Shown in pieces: positions 1 through 11,600 of a DNA stretch of 64,000 nt. The first letter of the stretch is position 1. Each line of letters begins with the position of its first letter. This DNA comes from Mallotus nudiflorus (taxonomy: Eukaryota; Streptophyta; Magnoliopsida; Malpighiales; Euphorbiaceae): assembly GCA_947683625.1 (NCBI GenBank), contig CANTUR010000283.1, forward strand, positions 16,005,001 to 16,069,000, written 5' to 3'. Below the pieces are notes generated by a model that saw only the letters and a program-made list of their open reading frames with translations, was not told where the DNA came from and ran no database searches. The position numbers and the translations under genes were made by a program.

Positions 1-957
1 CTAAAAAAATTACAGAGTATATATTGAGCTACAGGGATCAAAGTTTGTGAAGGATGTTTTCATGAATCAATCAAATTGAAGCTCAAAAAAATCAAGAACC
101 CTAATAGGCCGAAATTGAGAAATTGAAACCTAGGCAAATCTAGACCATTTTGAGTGAAAAAAAACTTGGAATCACACTCACCGGAGCTCAAGGAGAAGAT
201 AGACACCGACGGTGTTGAAAACGGTGGCTGGAATCGCTGTGGTTGACGATAGCTTGAAGTTTTGATTTTCCGGTGGTTTCGAGCTCCTCCGACGCCGAAA
301 ACGGTTGCTGCAGGTGGCAAGGAAGGCTGAGGATGAAGGTGGCACACCGGGAGGTGCACCAACGGTGAAGAAATGACATGACAGGCGGTGGGGGTGAGGG
401 GGAACGTCCGGAGAAGGAGGAGGAGGGATCGGGGGCAAAGTTGTAATTTTTGCAAACTTTTTGATTTTAAACAATATATTATGTATATATGTATATATAT
501 ATACTCACACTATATATTATAATAATATAAACTCTCACACACATTGAATATACTCCACACACATATAATTTAATATATTTAATAATTTATACACTTAGAA
601 ATATTTAATTAATATTAAAACTAAATAATAAAAATTAGGGTAATTAATTAAATCCTAGTTTAATTTAAATAAATACACATATATACACTTTATTTTAGCA
701 GTTTAAAAATATATATGAGTTCATGCAAATGCGTAAATCTATTTAAAATAATTAATATTAAATTATTTACGTGTCAATTTCCCCGAAAATACAATTCCCG
801 GGAAAATTTTACGTAAAGCATTTAAAATAATTAAGAATAATTAAAATAAGCTTTAATTAATATCCAACTCGTAAAAATATCATAAGTATGTACAAAAATT
901 ATTAACATTGCATATCCCGATGTAGTATAAAAATATTTAAAAACTCGGGATATTACA
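1..957 (+). mobile_element. Long-LTR family A, 3' part (copy A0)
   Basis: This is the right-hand part of a long LTR whose left end lies outside the window. It aligns by eye with the 3' thirds of the complete copies at 18763-21990 and 50885-54116. It shares the block with the 'ccctaataggccgaaat' motif, a GC-richer island at about 180-450, and the terminal 'gggatattaca' ending at 957. It interrupts an older LTR of the same kind that resumes at 958, so the expected 5-bp target duplication would be aaaat (958-962); the partner is not visible. The open frames over the GC island are not supported as genes. Confidence 0.8.
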
Positions 958-2256
958 AAAATATTATTAAAAATTAAAAATTCTCGATAAATTCATAAAT
1001 ATTGACCAAAATACATTTTAAAGCTCCAAATTACACCATTAACCCTAAAACATATTAAAAACCGATATAAACTCATTTATTTAGAGAAATAGTATAGTAT
1101 ATTATATATAATTTGAAAAGAATTTATGAAAAATAGTTTTTAATTAGTTAAAAATACTAAATAATTTGTAGAAATAATTTTTATACCTCAAATAACTATT
1201 AACACCGATTTAATTATATTTTTAGTCAATTTAATGCTAAATTATAAAAATACCCCTAGTTATATATAAATTCACATAATTACTCAAAAATTCATTAAAA
1301 AATAATATAATTACTCAAAAATTAATTTCTCAACATATAATTCAATAAAATCAACAAATACACCTAATTAACCAATAATTTCTATATATAAAAAATACAT
1401 ATTTATTCTATTAATTCCAAAATACACATAAATTATATAAACTTCCATAAAAATAATAGAAATTCCTAAAAATTATTTTATCAACAAATAACATTTTAAT
1501 ATAAACTAAAACACACAATTAAACTTCAAATTCACCCCAAATACTCATTTAACTCAATTATCCAATATTTACATAAACTATAAGTATTTCTTAAAAATTA
1601 TATAAAATTCCCAGAAATTAATTTCTCAACATCAAAATCAATAACAATATATAATAACAACAATTTAACAAATTTCATAGTCTAATTAATTAATTAACGA
1701 AAATTCATTTTTAATCATTAAAATATTCAATAATTAACCAAAAATCAAACAAAATCAGAAAAATAAATTAAAAATATCTATCAGTAGATTAAGATGCATA
1801 GATCATCATTTCTAAAAGAAATTATCAACCATCCATTAAACTCAAGCTAAAAAAATTTTAAAAAATATTTTGACATAAACTAAAAACATGTAAAAGCTCA
1901 CCATGAACTTAGTTTGAGCTCAAATCATGGCTGCAATCATCTTCCTCGAAGCTTAAGAGGTCGAAAAAGTCAAGGAACACCAGCCCTCATTATCGGGAAA
2001 TCACCGACGACAGAATGAGGCATGCTATCAACGCTGTTGCTTCGGCTGTTCTGGCTGGTTCCAACGGCTCCTACAGCTCTTCAATGGTGATGATGACGAG
2101 AGGAAGAGATGAGCAGGTGATGGTTTAAGCCATGGTAGCTCGACATGAGGGTTGAAGAAGCCCAGTAGCTGCAGGAGAGGGGGACTTCGCGAGAGAGAAG
2201 AAAAGAAGAAATAAAAAAAATGGTTCTATAACTTGTTATATATATATATAACAAGT

Positions 2257-2332
<76 letters not shown>

Positions 2333-2848
2333 TACACACACATATAATCTCACACACATAGAAATAAACACATAAAATTCATTTAAAAGTAATATTAATA
2401 ATAACCATAATTATCAAATAATTAATAATACAAATAATATATATTTAATAAAATAAAAATAATAATAACTCACATAATAATAAAACAAAAATATTTGAAA
2501 ATAACAATAATATAGACAATATTCATGAAATAATTTAATAATAAAATATTGTCAATCAATAGGAATAAAATAATAATGATAATGTACTTAAAATAATATT
2601 AAAATATCCATGCACTAAATTAACATTATTAAAAGAATAGTATTCGAAAATAATAAATATACATAATGGAATTTAAACATCCAAAATAATAAATTCCAAA
2701 TTAATATATTTACGTAGAAAATTTAATTAAACATAAAATAGTAATACTAAATCATAAAATAGTAAAATAACTAAATATAACTTTTAAACTTTATTAATAC
2801 TTTATATCTCATTATTTAATAAAATAAATTAAAAACAAGGTTATTACA
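958..2848 (+). mobile_element. Older, diverged LTR related to family A (right part)
   Basis: After copy A0 ends, the sequence continues with text matching the middle of family A LTRs (for example 'aaaccgat', 'aaaaatagttttt', 'aatacccct'), but more diverged. A GC-richer island lies at about 1890-2210 and the end is 'ttattaca' at 2848, giving the usual CA terminus. Position 2849 onward is gag coding sequence of a gypsy element, so this LTR inserted into that element. The left end and the target duplication partner are outside the window; the right copy would be ttgag (2849-2853). Confidence 0.65.
2230..2345. repeat. Compound (TA)n/(CA)n microsatellite
   Basis: Alternating TA and CA/TG dinucleotide runs lie inside the older LTR. 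They begin with a palindrome in which acttgtta and taacaagt flank a TA run. The cysteine- and tyrosine-rich open frame read through it on the minus strand is a product of the repeat. Confidence 0.95.
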
Positions 2849-3351
2849 TTGAGATTCCTAATTTGTCCAATCATCTATTCTTTTTTGACTTTAAGGATGG
2901 ACTTAAAGATTGGGTCAAGATGGAGCTCAACCATTGGGGAGTTCAAATTCTTGATGAAGCCATTGCTATGGTGGAGAGTCTCAAGGATTACTCTACTCAA
3001 GATAAGGGCAAGAATCCCAACTCTACCAAGAGTGGGGGAGGACCAAAGGTGGACTCAAACAAGGGCAAGGAGAGTGGCTACCAAAAATATTCTAGTGGCA
3101 ACTTTAAATAAGAGAAGGGTTCCTTAAATAAAAACAAAGTTGCTTCTGAGCCTCCTAAACCTTACTTCATTTATGGTGGTCCATATTGGGTAAGAGACTA
3201 TCCCAATCGAAAGGTGATCAATGCAATTATGGTAGAATTTAATAAGGAAAAGCCCCAAGAAGAGCCTCAAGCTGGTATGGGCTCTTTGCAGTACTTGGGA
3301 GCCCTTTCCAAGTTCCTTTCTCCAGCCTCCATTAAGGAATGAAGTCTACTC
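2849..3351 (+). pseudogene. Ty3/gypsy gag remnant (element 1)
   Basis: The frame from about 2863 reads as the C-terminal part of a Ty3/gypsy Gag, with the motif FFDFKDGLKDWVKMEL and a following 'LDEAIAMVESL' helix typical of plant gypsy Gag ends. It continues with interruptions to about 3350. The zinc knuckle expected here has the CX2CX3HX4C spacing, but all four ligand positions read as Tyr (YFIYGGPYWVRDY, about 3160-3200). The RNA-binding knuckle is therefore destroyed. The 5' part of gag and the 5' LTR are absent because the older LTR is inserted at 2848. This is a dead gene. Confidence 0.75.
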
Positions 3352-6330
3352 TATGCTGATGCCTCAATTGAAATCAAAGCTGCATGCATAATGTTGGATA
3401 TGAGTGCTATACACAATTTTATTAATCCTCAAGAGGCAAAACGCCTAGGTCTTAAGTTAACCAAAGGTGTTGGCACCATTAAGGCGGTAAACTCGGAGGC
3501 CAAACCTGCTTATGGCTTAGCTCATAGGGTAAAGGTGTAAATCGGTGATTGGCAAGGTACGTTGGACTTTACAGTGGTTCCAATAAATGATTTCAAAGTT
3601 GTCCTTGGGCTAGCATTCTTCTATAAAGCCTTTGCCATCTCGGTTCCTTCTTTAAACTCTCTTGTGATACTTGACGATTCCAAAGTTCGAGTGATTCCCT
3701 TGAAGAGCTTAGAAATATTGAAACCTACTTTAATTTCTACCTTGCAATTCAAGTATGGTCTTAAGAACAAGGAGAGTTATATTGCCACCATAAGAGAGCT
3801 TAATGAGGAGGAGGATACCATGCAACTTGCTACTTCTTTGCCATTTTCTATTAAGGTAATTCTTGATGAATACAAGAATGTGATGCCTCCTGAGTTATCA
3901 AAAAAGCTACCACTAAAGTGGGATGTGGATCACCACATCGAACTTGAACCTGGTGCCAAACCTCTTGCCATGGCCCCATATCAAATGGCACCTCTAGAGC
4001 TAGTAGAATTGCAAAGATAGTTGCAAGACTTACTTAATTTGGGCTTCATTCAGCCCTCCAAATCCTTATATGGTGCCCCGATATTATTCTAAATAAAGAA
4101 GGATGGCTCTTTACGAATGTGCATTGACTACCGGGCTTTGAACAAGATCACTATCAAGAACAAGTACCCAATTCCATTTATAGCTCATTTGTTCGATCAA
4201 TTGGGGAAGGTAAGGTATTTTTCAAAGCTAGATTTGCGGTTTGGTTATTACTAAGTCCATATTGCACTTGGCGATGTGCTGAAGATCGCATGCATCACAT
4301 GTTATGGAGCCTTCAAGTTCTTGGTTATGTCCTTTGGCCTTACCAATGCCCCTGCAATGTTTTGCACCTTAATGAACAAGGTACATCACTCGTTCCTTGA
4401 CAAGTTTATGGTTGTTTACTTGGATGATATTATGGTGTATAATAATAGCCTTGAGAGCATGTTCAACACCTCAAACAAGTCTTTCAAGTGCTCCGTGAAT
4501 ATGAGCTATACGTAAAGAAAGAGAAATGTTCTTTTGCTAAGCAAGAGGTGGATTTCCTTGGTCATAGGATCAAGGAGGGCAAACTGATGATGGATCCAGC
4601 CAAGGTGTAAGCCATTCAAGAATGATAGCCTCCCTCAAAAGTGCTTAAGTTATGATCTTTCCTCGGTTTGGTGAACTATTATAGGCACTTTATCAAAGGC
4701 TATTTAGCCATCGCAGCTCTACTGACAGACCTACTCAAGAAGAATAAGGCTTGGTGTTGGAGTGATGAATGCCAAAAAACCTTTAAGGTCTTAAAGCAAG
4801 CTATGTCTGAGGAACCAGTCATGGCATTACCTGATTACGGGAAGCCTTTTGAAGTGTATACTGACTCCTCTGACTTTTCCATAAGGGGGTGCTAATGTAA
4901 GACTGGCACCTAATCATTTATGAAATTCACAAGCAGAATCACATGGAGCGGTGGTACATAGTACAAGAGAAGGAAATGATCGCCATCATCCATTGCTTGC
5001 GCACTTGGAGACATTATTTGCTTGGAAGCAAGTTCATGATTTTAACTGATAATGTGGCTATGAGTTACTTTCAAACTTAAAAGAAGTTAAGTCTAAAGCA
5101 TGCACATTGGCAATATTTCTTGGCCGAGTTTGACTACAAGCTTGAATATAAATTGGACAAAGCCAATGTGGTGGCTGATGTGCTAAGTAAAAAGGCTGAA
5201 TTGGCTGCCCTCGCCTCTAGCATGCCTAAGAGAGCGACTTCCTTGAGTGAATTAAGGTAGGGATGCAACAAGATCACTTGGCCAATAATCTCCTCAAGTT
5301 GACTATCGAGGGGAAGATCCGTCGATTTTGGGAAGATGATCGCTTCCTCCTTACCGTAGGCAATTGGGTCTTTGTGGCAAAGTGGGGAAATTTATGGAGA
5401 GAAATTTTAAAGGAGTGCCATGACTCCTTATAGGCTAGACACTGAGGCATAAATCATACACTAGCTCTTATCCAACAAAACTACTATTGGTCACAACTCA
5501 AAGATGATGTTGAGGCTTACATGCGAACCTGCCTTATTTTCTAACAAAACAAGGTTGAGCAACAACCTCCCACTGGTCTTTTAGAGCCATTACCCGATGC
5601 TAAAAGGCCTTAGAAGATTGTCTCAATGGATTTTATTATGTCTTTGACGAAGTCTGAGGGATTTGGAAGTATAATGGTAGTCGTGGATCGATTTAGCAAG
5701 TATGCTACCTTCATCCCTGCGCTTGCCAATTGTAAGGTGGACAAAGCAACTTGCCTATTCTTCAAGAATGTGGTGAAGCTGTGGGGAGTTCCAAGGAGCA
5801 TTATTAGTGATCGAGACCCTTGCTTCATGGGCAAATTTTGGCTGGAGTTATTCAATTTACTTGCTATCGAGCTTAAATTTTCCACCAGCTTCCATCTTTA
5901 AAGTGATGGCCAAACTAAACAGATCATTATTTTATTGGAGTTGTATCTAAGGCACTATATGAGAGCTCATCAAAGGGATTGGGTAAAGTTGCTAGATGTG
6001 GCTTAATTCTCATATAACCTTTAACGAAGCGAGTCCACGGGCAAGAGTCCTTTTGAGATTGTCATAGGATAACAACCCCTCACTCCAAATGCCATTGCTA
6101 CCATATATGGGGGATTTAATCCTTCAGCTCATAAGTTTATGAGAGAATGGCATGAGGAGGCGAACATTACAAGGGTTTGCCTCGATAAGGCAGCTAAAAG
6201 AATAAAGAAGTGGGCTAATGTAAAGAGGTGCCCCAAAGAGTGGGAGTTGGGGGTTCTTCCCTTCGCTCTTTCTTTTTGGCATACTCATCACCTTCACCTT
6301 CAATTGCTAAGGCCTTAAAGCGAGTTGTAA
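3352..6330 (+). pseudogene. Ty3/gypsy pol remnant: protease, RT, RNase H, integrase (element 1)
   Basis: Domains occur in gypsy order. Protease covers about 3380-3700, with the active-site DTG region altered to DMSA. RT runs from about 4010 to 4660 with the catalytic YLDD at 4417-4428. The RT thumb and connection region has 'GLVNYYRHFIKGY' at about 4660-4700. RNase H covers about 4790-5200 with the 'YTDSSDF' strand. Integrase covers about 5400-6210, with 'DFIMSL', 'SDRDPCF' and, at the third acidic position, K in place of E ('DGQTKQI'). Many in-frame stops are TAG or TAA where Gln codons would fit. The gypsy order (integrase last) and motifs suggest a chromovirus-like lineage; this is inference, since no chromodomain is visible. 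No clear 3' LTR follows. Confidence 0.85.
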
Positions 6331-7339
6331 GCATAATATATTCTTTTTTGAGTGCTATAGTCATTGGGAGTTCTACCTTGTCCTAGTACATCTATTTTGA
6401 GGTTATACCATTCTAACCATAAGCTTGTATATCATTTATATAATATTTATTAACAATAATAGTAATAGTAAATAGTATCTTAATAATGGTTTAGTTTAAG
6501 ACCTAACCATCTTATATCCTTATTATATCCTATTACTTAATGAACTCGTATAGTCAAATAAATAATTAAGACTATTAAAAATCAAAACTATTAGGACTAC
6601 CGGGCATGAAAGTCTTAACCAAGGGTATCATGTATACCATTACAAGGCTTCCCCGCCTTAACATTAAAAGTGAATGTGTACATCAGTAGGGGGTATTTAT
6701 GCAGTTTTAAGCCCTCATAGCTTGTTCAGTTCCATCTCGTTCAATTCCTTTTGGCTTGTTTTTTCATTATTCTTTCTCATGAGTTCAAGTTAAGGCGAAA
6801 GAGCAACATCATAGAGAGCACACAACAACTATGAGTTCCTCTACTATTCTTTCCAAAGTAGAATATTTCCTTTCATCAAGAACATCCAATTTAATTACAG
6901 AAATAAAGATCTATTCCTTTTGCTTCTGGCTTCCCTTGCAAAATAAATAAGAGTTTTACCTTAGAGAGCTATATAAATCTCTTTCCTTTCTTTGTGGGAG
7001 AGGGTTTCTTCGTGGACAATGCCACCTCATCTTGAATAAGCTCCTGTAATTGTCCCCTATTAATCTCATTTGCGCTTACTTGTCAGATAGACGTAATATA
7101 AGAATCGTAGACCAGTCACTTTTGAGAAATTTTTGTGACCAATTCCGTACCTTCATTCAATTCAAATAGTTAAGTGACTTAGCTATTTAATATTGAAGTT
7201 AATACCACACATATTACATGTAATTTTTCATGTCTATATAATATGCATGTTATGTAAATAAATGCAAATGTATTAAGTGAGCATTTCATAGTTATAACTT
7301 ATTACAATTTTTATAAATTTTTTATTTAAATAATTATAT
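6331..7339 (+). other. Gene-free stretch, possible LTR/leader remnant of element 1
   Basis: No coding signal is visible. At about 6690-6900 there is a possible core-promoter and leader arrangement ('gtatttatgcagtttt' followed by a C/T-rich leader with 'gagagcacacaacaac'), resembling the R-U5 part of short gypsy LTRs. I could not find matching LTR ends or a second copy, so this is only a suggestion. Confidence 0.3.
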
Positions 7340-7660
7340 GATATTTTAATTAAATTAGTTTTATTATAGATAAAATAGATGTTAATCTAATTAGATAAAA
7401 TAAAAGTTAATCTAATTAAAATAGAAAATATACTTTCAATTAAATTAGAATTTTTATTGGAGATAAGATAGAAGTTAACCTAATTAAAATAGGAAACATA
7501 CTTTTAATTAAATAAAAATAATATTTTAGTTAATTCAATTTTTATTAGATATAAAATAGAAGTTAACCTAATTAAAATAAAAAATTAACTTTCAATCAAA
7601 TTAAAATTATATTTTAAATAATTTAATTTTACTTTAATTAATAAATGATTAAATTATTCA
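7340..7660. repeat. Degenerate AT-rich tandem repeat
   Basis: About three to four imperfect units share 'aagttaacctaattaaaat' or close variants, seen near 7410, 7472 and 7560, followed by 'actttcaattaaatta'. Unit spacing is uneven, about 60-90 bp. Confidence 0.5.
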
Positions 7661-8657
7661 ATTTTTATATAATAATAAGTGAATACTCTTTTGTAATTTT
7701 ATCTGTACAATTCATATATGTGTACAATTATATAGAAATGGCCGAGTTGCTGAATTATTTTTGTTTTTGTCAATAATTTTCAAGTTGCAGAGTCCAAGTT
7801 GGTCATTCCCAAGTCACATTATTGGCCAAAAATGCTTCACCCAATTTTTTGTAATCTTGTTTTTAATAGAATAAAAAATTCGCAATGAAATAATGAAGTG
7901 ACAATGAAAAATAGGCATTCTTTAGTAATATATAAAGAATAAAAAATTGGCAAAAGTAATGAAATATAATATTTTTTGTTAAATATAATTATATTTAAAT
8001 TTTTTTTCTATAATATTGTGATGAAATGTATATATTTTTTCTATAAATTTTTTTCTCTAATAGTAATTATACTTTGAGTGGCGGAGTCGCTGAATTTTCT
8101 TTTTTCTTTTTTTATTTTTTCAATAATTCTAAATATTGAAAATAAATTAATTTTGTTGGCCATGAAAGCTGGAGTTGTTGGAAAAGTAAAAAAAAAGGGT
8201 TCTGGTGCCTTCAGAGAAGTTATTTTTAATATTATTATAATTAAATTAAAATAATCATAATAATTGTAAAACTAAAATATTATTTATTTATATGTAAAAA
8301 TTTAAAATCGACTCAATAATAATGAAGTTGAGCTCGAGTTCAAGATAGTTGAGTAGAATGTCGAGTTAAGTTTAAACTCTTTAATATTTATCTTAATAGA
8401 TTTGTGAGTTTAATCAATCTAATATAACTTGTACATATTTAATATTTTACGTTTTTATTTTAATATAATGATAAAAATATCTTATCAAACCGAGTCGAGT
8501 TTGAATATTTAAAAAATATATATATAATTTTAAATAATTAATCAAGTCTAGTCTAATCGAACTCCAATATAAGAGTATTTAATCAAGTCAATTTCAAGTT
8601 TTAAAAATAAAATTAATTGAGTTTGAGTCCATTCTAATATAAATAATAATTTAAATT
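7661..8657. other. AT-rich intergenic DNA with a weak direct repeat
   Basis: No gene is visible. A motif 'gagttgctgaatt' at about 7744 recurs as 'gagtcgctgaatt' at about 8085, both followed by a T-rich run and 'tcaataatt', suggesting a diverged duplication. At 8300-8650 the sequence has 'gagctcgagttc' and related text like the hAT-like element at 42581-43511. The Tat-type retrotransposon is inserted at the end of this piece. Confidence 0.4.
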
Positions 8658-8662
8658 CTAAT
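8658..8662. repeat. Left target-site duplication (ctaat) of the Tat-type element
   Basis: ctaat directly precedes the 5' LTR and recurs exactly at 31983-31987 after the 3' LTR. It has the 5-bp length normal for LTR retrotransposon integration. Confidence 0.93.
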
Positions 8663-8884
8663 TGTAGACATCCGAATCGGTCAGCCCGTGTTAGGGGACG
8701 AATTAGGGGTGTTCGGTTTGACCGGCCCGTTGTCAAGCCCAATGATGAGAATGTGAAACTTGGACATGAGAATGAAGCCTGAATCTTTAAGTGGAAAGTG
8801 GACTTGAAAACCCAGAAGCCTGAAAAACCAAAAACTGAGCCCAACTATCCAAATTCGGCCCAAGCCTGCTTGGCCCAGGCCAAA

Positions 8885-8970
8885 GAGGCATCGCCTCAGT
8901 GTAATGAGGCGATCGCCTCTTTGGCAGCTGCCAATGAGGCGATTGCCTCATCGATGAGGCGTCGCCTGTA
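8885..8970. repeat. Palindrome cluster GAGGCGATCGCCTC, 5' LTR site 1
   Basis: Four variants of a 13-14 bp palindrome lie side by side: gaggcatcgcctc, gaggcgatcgcctc, gaggcgattgcctc and gaggcgtcgcct. A second palindrome, ggcagctgcc, lies between two of them. Each could form a short cruciform or RNA hairpin. Function unknown. Confidence 0.9.
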
Positions 8971-9383
8971 TGGCAGCCCACTTGCAGCTGCATTTAATGC
9001 AGCAATCATGATGACCAAGTGGTGCGGGCCCCACTTTCCAGACCTACTTCTTGGGTGAGAAAAAGACTTTTGGGGAAGGAAAAAAGACTAGGAGAGCTCA
9101 TGATGGGCTAGGAGGCTTAGGGGCATGGGAAAGCTAAGGAATAAAAGAAAAAAAAAGAGAGAGAAGAAAGAGGAGAAGGTTGGTGAGAAAGGAGAAAGGA
9201 GCTCTAAAAAAAAAAGATAGAAGGAAAAGAGGAAAAAAAACATCCTCAAGAAAGGGGAGGAAGGTTGAAGCAAAGAGGTCCACTTTCTCCATAAGAGAAG
9301 AAGGAAGAAACTTATGTCAAAGGTAGATACCACATCCTAGCAAGGATCTCAATCAAAATAGCTCTGAGGGCCTCTCATTATGG

Positions 9384-9390
9384 TATAAAA
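9384..9390 (+). promoter_or_regulatory. Candidate LTR TATA box
   Basis: TATAAAA lies in 'ggtataaaatctgcac' and is conserved at the same place in the 3' LTR (30736-30742). It is the best core-promoter candidate in this LTR, but no start site can be shown. Confidence 0.35.
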
Positions 9391-9629
9391 TCTGCACTTA
9401 AACTTGATATGTTCATCATTTTATGTGTTCTTGCTTATGTGTAACTGAGCCATTAGTACATTTTAGGTTTATCTCTAGTGTGTCATGCTTGATATCTTAT
9501 TTTATTGATGGATCTTTGAATACTTTTGCATGTAGTTGTAGTATGATAAGTGTAGAGTGTGTATATGCAAGTTTTGGTTACTTAGAGTAGAAGTCTGTAT
9601 GTCTTGGGAGTCAGAGCCGGCCTGGTGAT

Positions 9630-9805
9630 CAGGCAATGCCTCTTCACAGAGGCGTCACCCCATCTCAATAAGACGATCGCCTCATTGATAGGCCTTTAGG
9701 GAGTCTATCTTTTGCGTGTGTTATATACGTTGTTGCCTCTAGAATACTGAGAGCCCCTGTTGATAAGGCGACGCCTCATCAATAAGGTGACTGCCTCATT
9801 AACAG
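9630..9805. repeat. Palindrome cluster, 5' LTR site 2
   Basis: Degenerate copies of the same palindrome occur at about 9631-9690 (aggcaatgcctc, gaggcgtcacccc, agacgatcgcctc) and at about 9762-9800 (aaggcgacgcctc, aaggtgactgcctc). In the 3' LTR the first group has one more unit and the second group is absent. Confidence 0.85.
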
Positions 9806-10673
9806 TCTCAGCTTTCTTTCTGTTCTGTTTTCTTTCATGCTCATCGTGATGTCCGTTTTGATTTGCATTCCTTTAATCTTAAACATGCCTGTATGATTGC
9901 ATGATGATGTCCAATCTTGATCATTCGATACTTCATTTAGTCCATAATGTAAAAATCTCTTTTTGTAGAACCTCTTTGTAAATATTGTCACATGTGGTTT
10001 CATTTTTTTTATAAAAGGAAGGACTAATTGTGAGTTATTTGCAGGAATTACTTGATGATTTCCATTATTGAGTAGTCACCTTTGTTAGTTATCCATTTTA
10101 TATTACTGCATTTATGTTACTTTATCGGTTTATTTTTGGTATATGTTTAGTCTATTTTCTGTATATTATTCTTTATTTAGCCTAAAAAGCATTGTAATCA
10201 TTAATCCCTTCCCCTTTTAATTTTGAATGTATGGTTGTAAATTATTATTTATTTTATTTACTGCATTTTTTGAATGTTGGGACTTAAAGGCATGAAATTG
10301 GACTAATGTGCAAACTCTGACTTAATTATAAAATCTGGCAATTATCCGAAGGCAATTTCATTATGTGTGGTAAATGAGGAAATAATTAAATAATTAAGTG
10401 GTAATAAAACACAAAACACAAACGGAAGCCAACTGCAAGGTTGGGTGAGCATTCAAACCTCATACCCAGTTTCCGAACCCGATCTCTGATGATGACTTCT
10501 GGGAACCTCCGTGGGATCCAGTTGCTATATAGTGTGTCCCGGCTTTTATCCAGGTGGAAACTCCATCTCCGAATAGGCCCAAGATCTATATCGTATTTCC
10601 TAGTGGGCCTCGAGCCCACACAGTGCCGTGGTCGCCAAACACTTGGGCATGCGCTAAACCCCGCCGCCTATAG

Positions 10674-10691
10674 TGGCGACTCCACTGGGGA
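10674..10691 (+). other. Primer-binding site of the Tat-type element
   Basis: tggcgactccactgggga begins one base after the 5' LTR. A TGG start and complementarity to a tRNA 3' end (ending CCA) are expected for minus-strand priming. The sequence resembles the tRNA-Arg-type sites described for Tat/Ogre elements; I did not verify the tRNA. Confidence 0.8.
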
Positions 10692-11600
10692 TAGAGAAAC
10701 TGATTCCAAGTGTTTTATGTTTTATCATCTTTAATTATTTTCTTATTTCTTCCTACATTTATGCATTCACTACACATTTTGCACACAATGAGCACTTCGG
10801 TCCCGAATAAACCCGATAATAGTCAGTACTTCGCTACCTACGTTTCACTCAAACCTGGTGGTGAAATATTTGATTATTTTCACTCACGACACGTACTAAT
10901 CTGCGTTGTTTGACCCTTGAGTGGGGAGACGTATATGGATGTATATCGTTGTGGGAGCTAAAGCCTTTGTACCCAAGACTCAAGCCCATGTAATGACCTA
11001 GCTATTATCCTTAGGAATTTTCCCACATGCATGTGTATTATGCCATATAATAGACCCTTAAAATAAATCTCAAGCCCATCAATAAGCAGTCCAAAATAAA
11101 ATGAGCCCTCATGTCCGACCCGAGCCCATTATAAATAAGCTAGTCAACAAAGGCCTCTCATGCCTACTCATAACCCATTTCAAATGGGCCTGGACAAGTA
11201 AGTTTATAGTGCTAAGGATCTTGGCTTATAGAAAGTGGACTCGGGCTTTATTTAAAGGAACCATTGCTTATCTGAATCATTTTGAGAGTTTTTTTGCATA
11301 CGTTGGTTTTATTATCCCCCGCTGATAATTAAAACCCAGGCCAAAAATCCTAGGACAAGATACTCGCCATTGAATACATGTGTGGGAGAAATAAGGGCAG
11401 AAGTTTGTACGTTTAAGTTCCATGTTTTGATCTTGTATGTCTTTTTATGTGCGACCTTTTATTTCTAAATAAAATGAACTTGCATATTATGCATACACGT
11501 CATGCATCATTCTAACCAACTATTTTGCAGTGCTATAGATCCTTCAAGCTCAGCCGGGTGGATCTGAGCTAGTTCAGGTCGTTTGGTTAGAAATTCAGAA
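10692..11600 (+). other. Long leader between primer site and gag
   Basis: This stretch has no convincing reading frame. A short open frame at 10789-10914 and another at 11101-11325 have no recognisable motif. A possible 3' splice site, 'ctattttgcag', lies at about 11520-11530, shortly before gag; a spliced leader is conceivable but not shown. Confidence 0.5.

Larger units (their letters stand above)
8663..10672 (+). mobile_element. 5' LTR of the Tat-type element
   Basis: It starts TGTAGACATCCG and matches the 3' LTR at 30032-31982 almost line by line. It ends '...gccgcctata' just before the primer-binding site; the 3' LTR ends '...gccgcctgca', so the terminal CA has probably mutated here. 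It is about 59 bp longer than the 3' LTR, mostly from gain or loss of palindromic units near 8885 and 9770. It contains no gene; the A/G-rich stretch at 9060-9330 gives a spurious Phe/Leu-rich minus frame. Confidence 0.95.

Noticed and set aside
2081..2371. Minus-strand 96-codon frame rich in Cys, Val, Ile and Tyr
   Set aside because: It is the translation of the TA/CA microsatellite; no gene signal outside the repeat.
8904..8919. GCGATCGC resembling the cyanobacterial HIP1 motif
   Set aside because: All surrounding sequence is plant retrotransposon; the octamer is just the core of the local palindrome.
9088..9333. Minus-strand Phe/Leu-rich frame resembling a membrane protein
   Set aside because: It reads the A/G-rich part of the LTR; the same text in the 3' LTR is not kept open.
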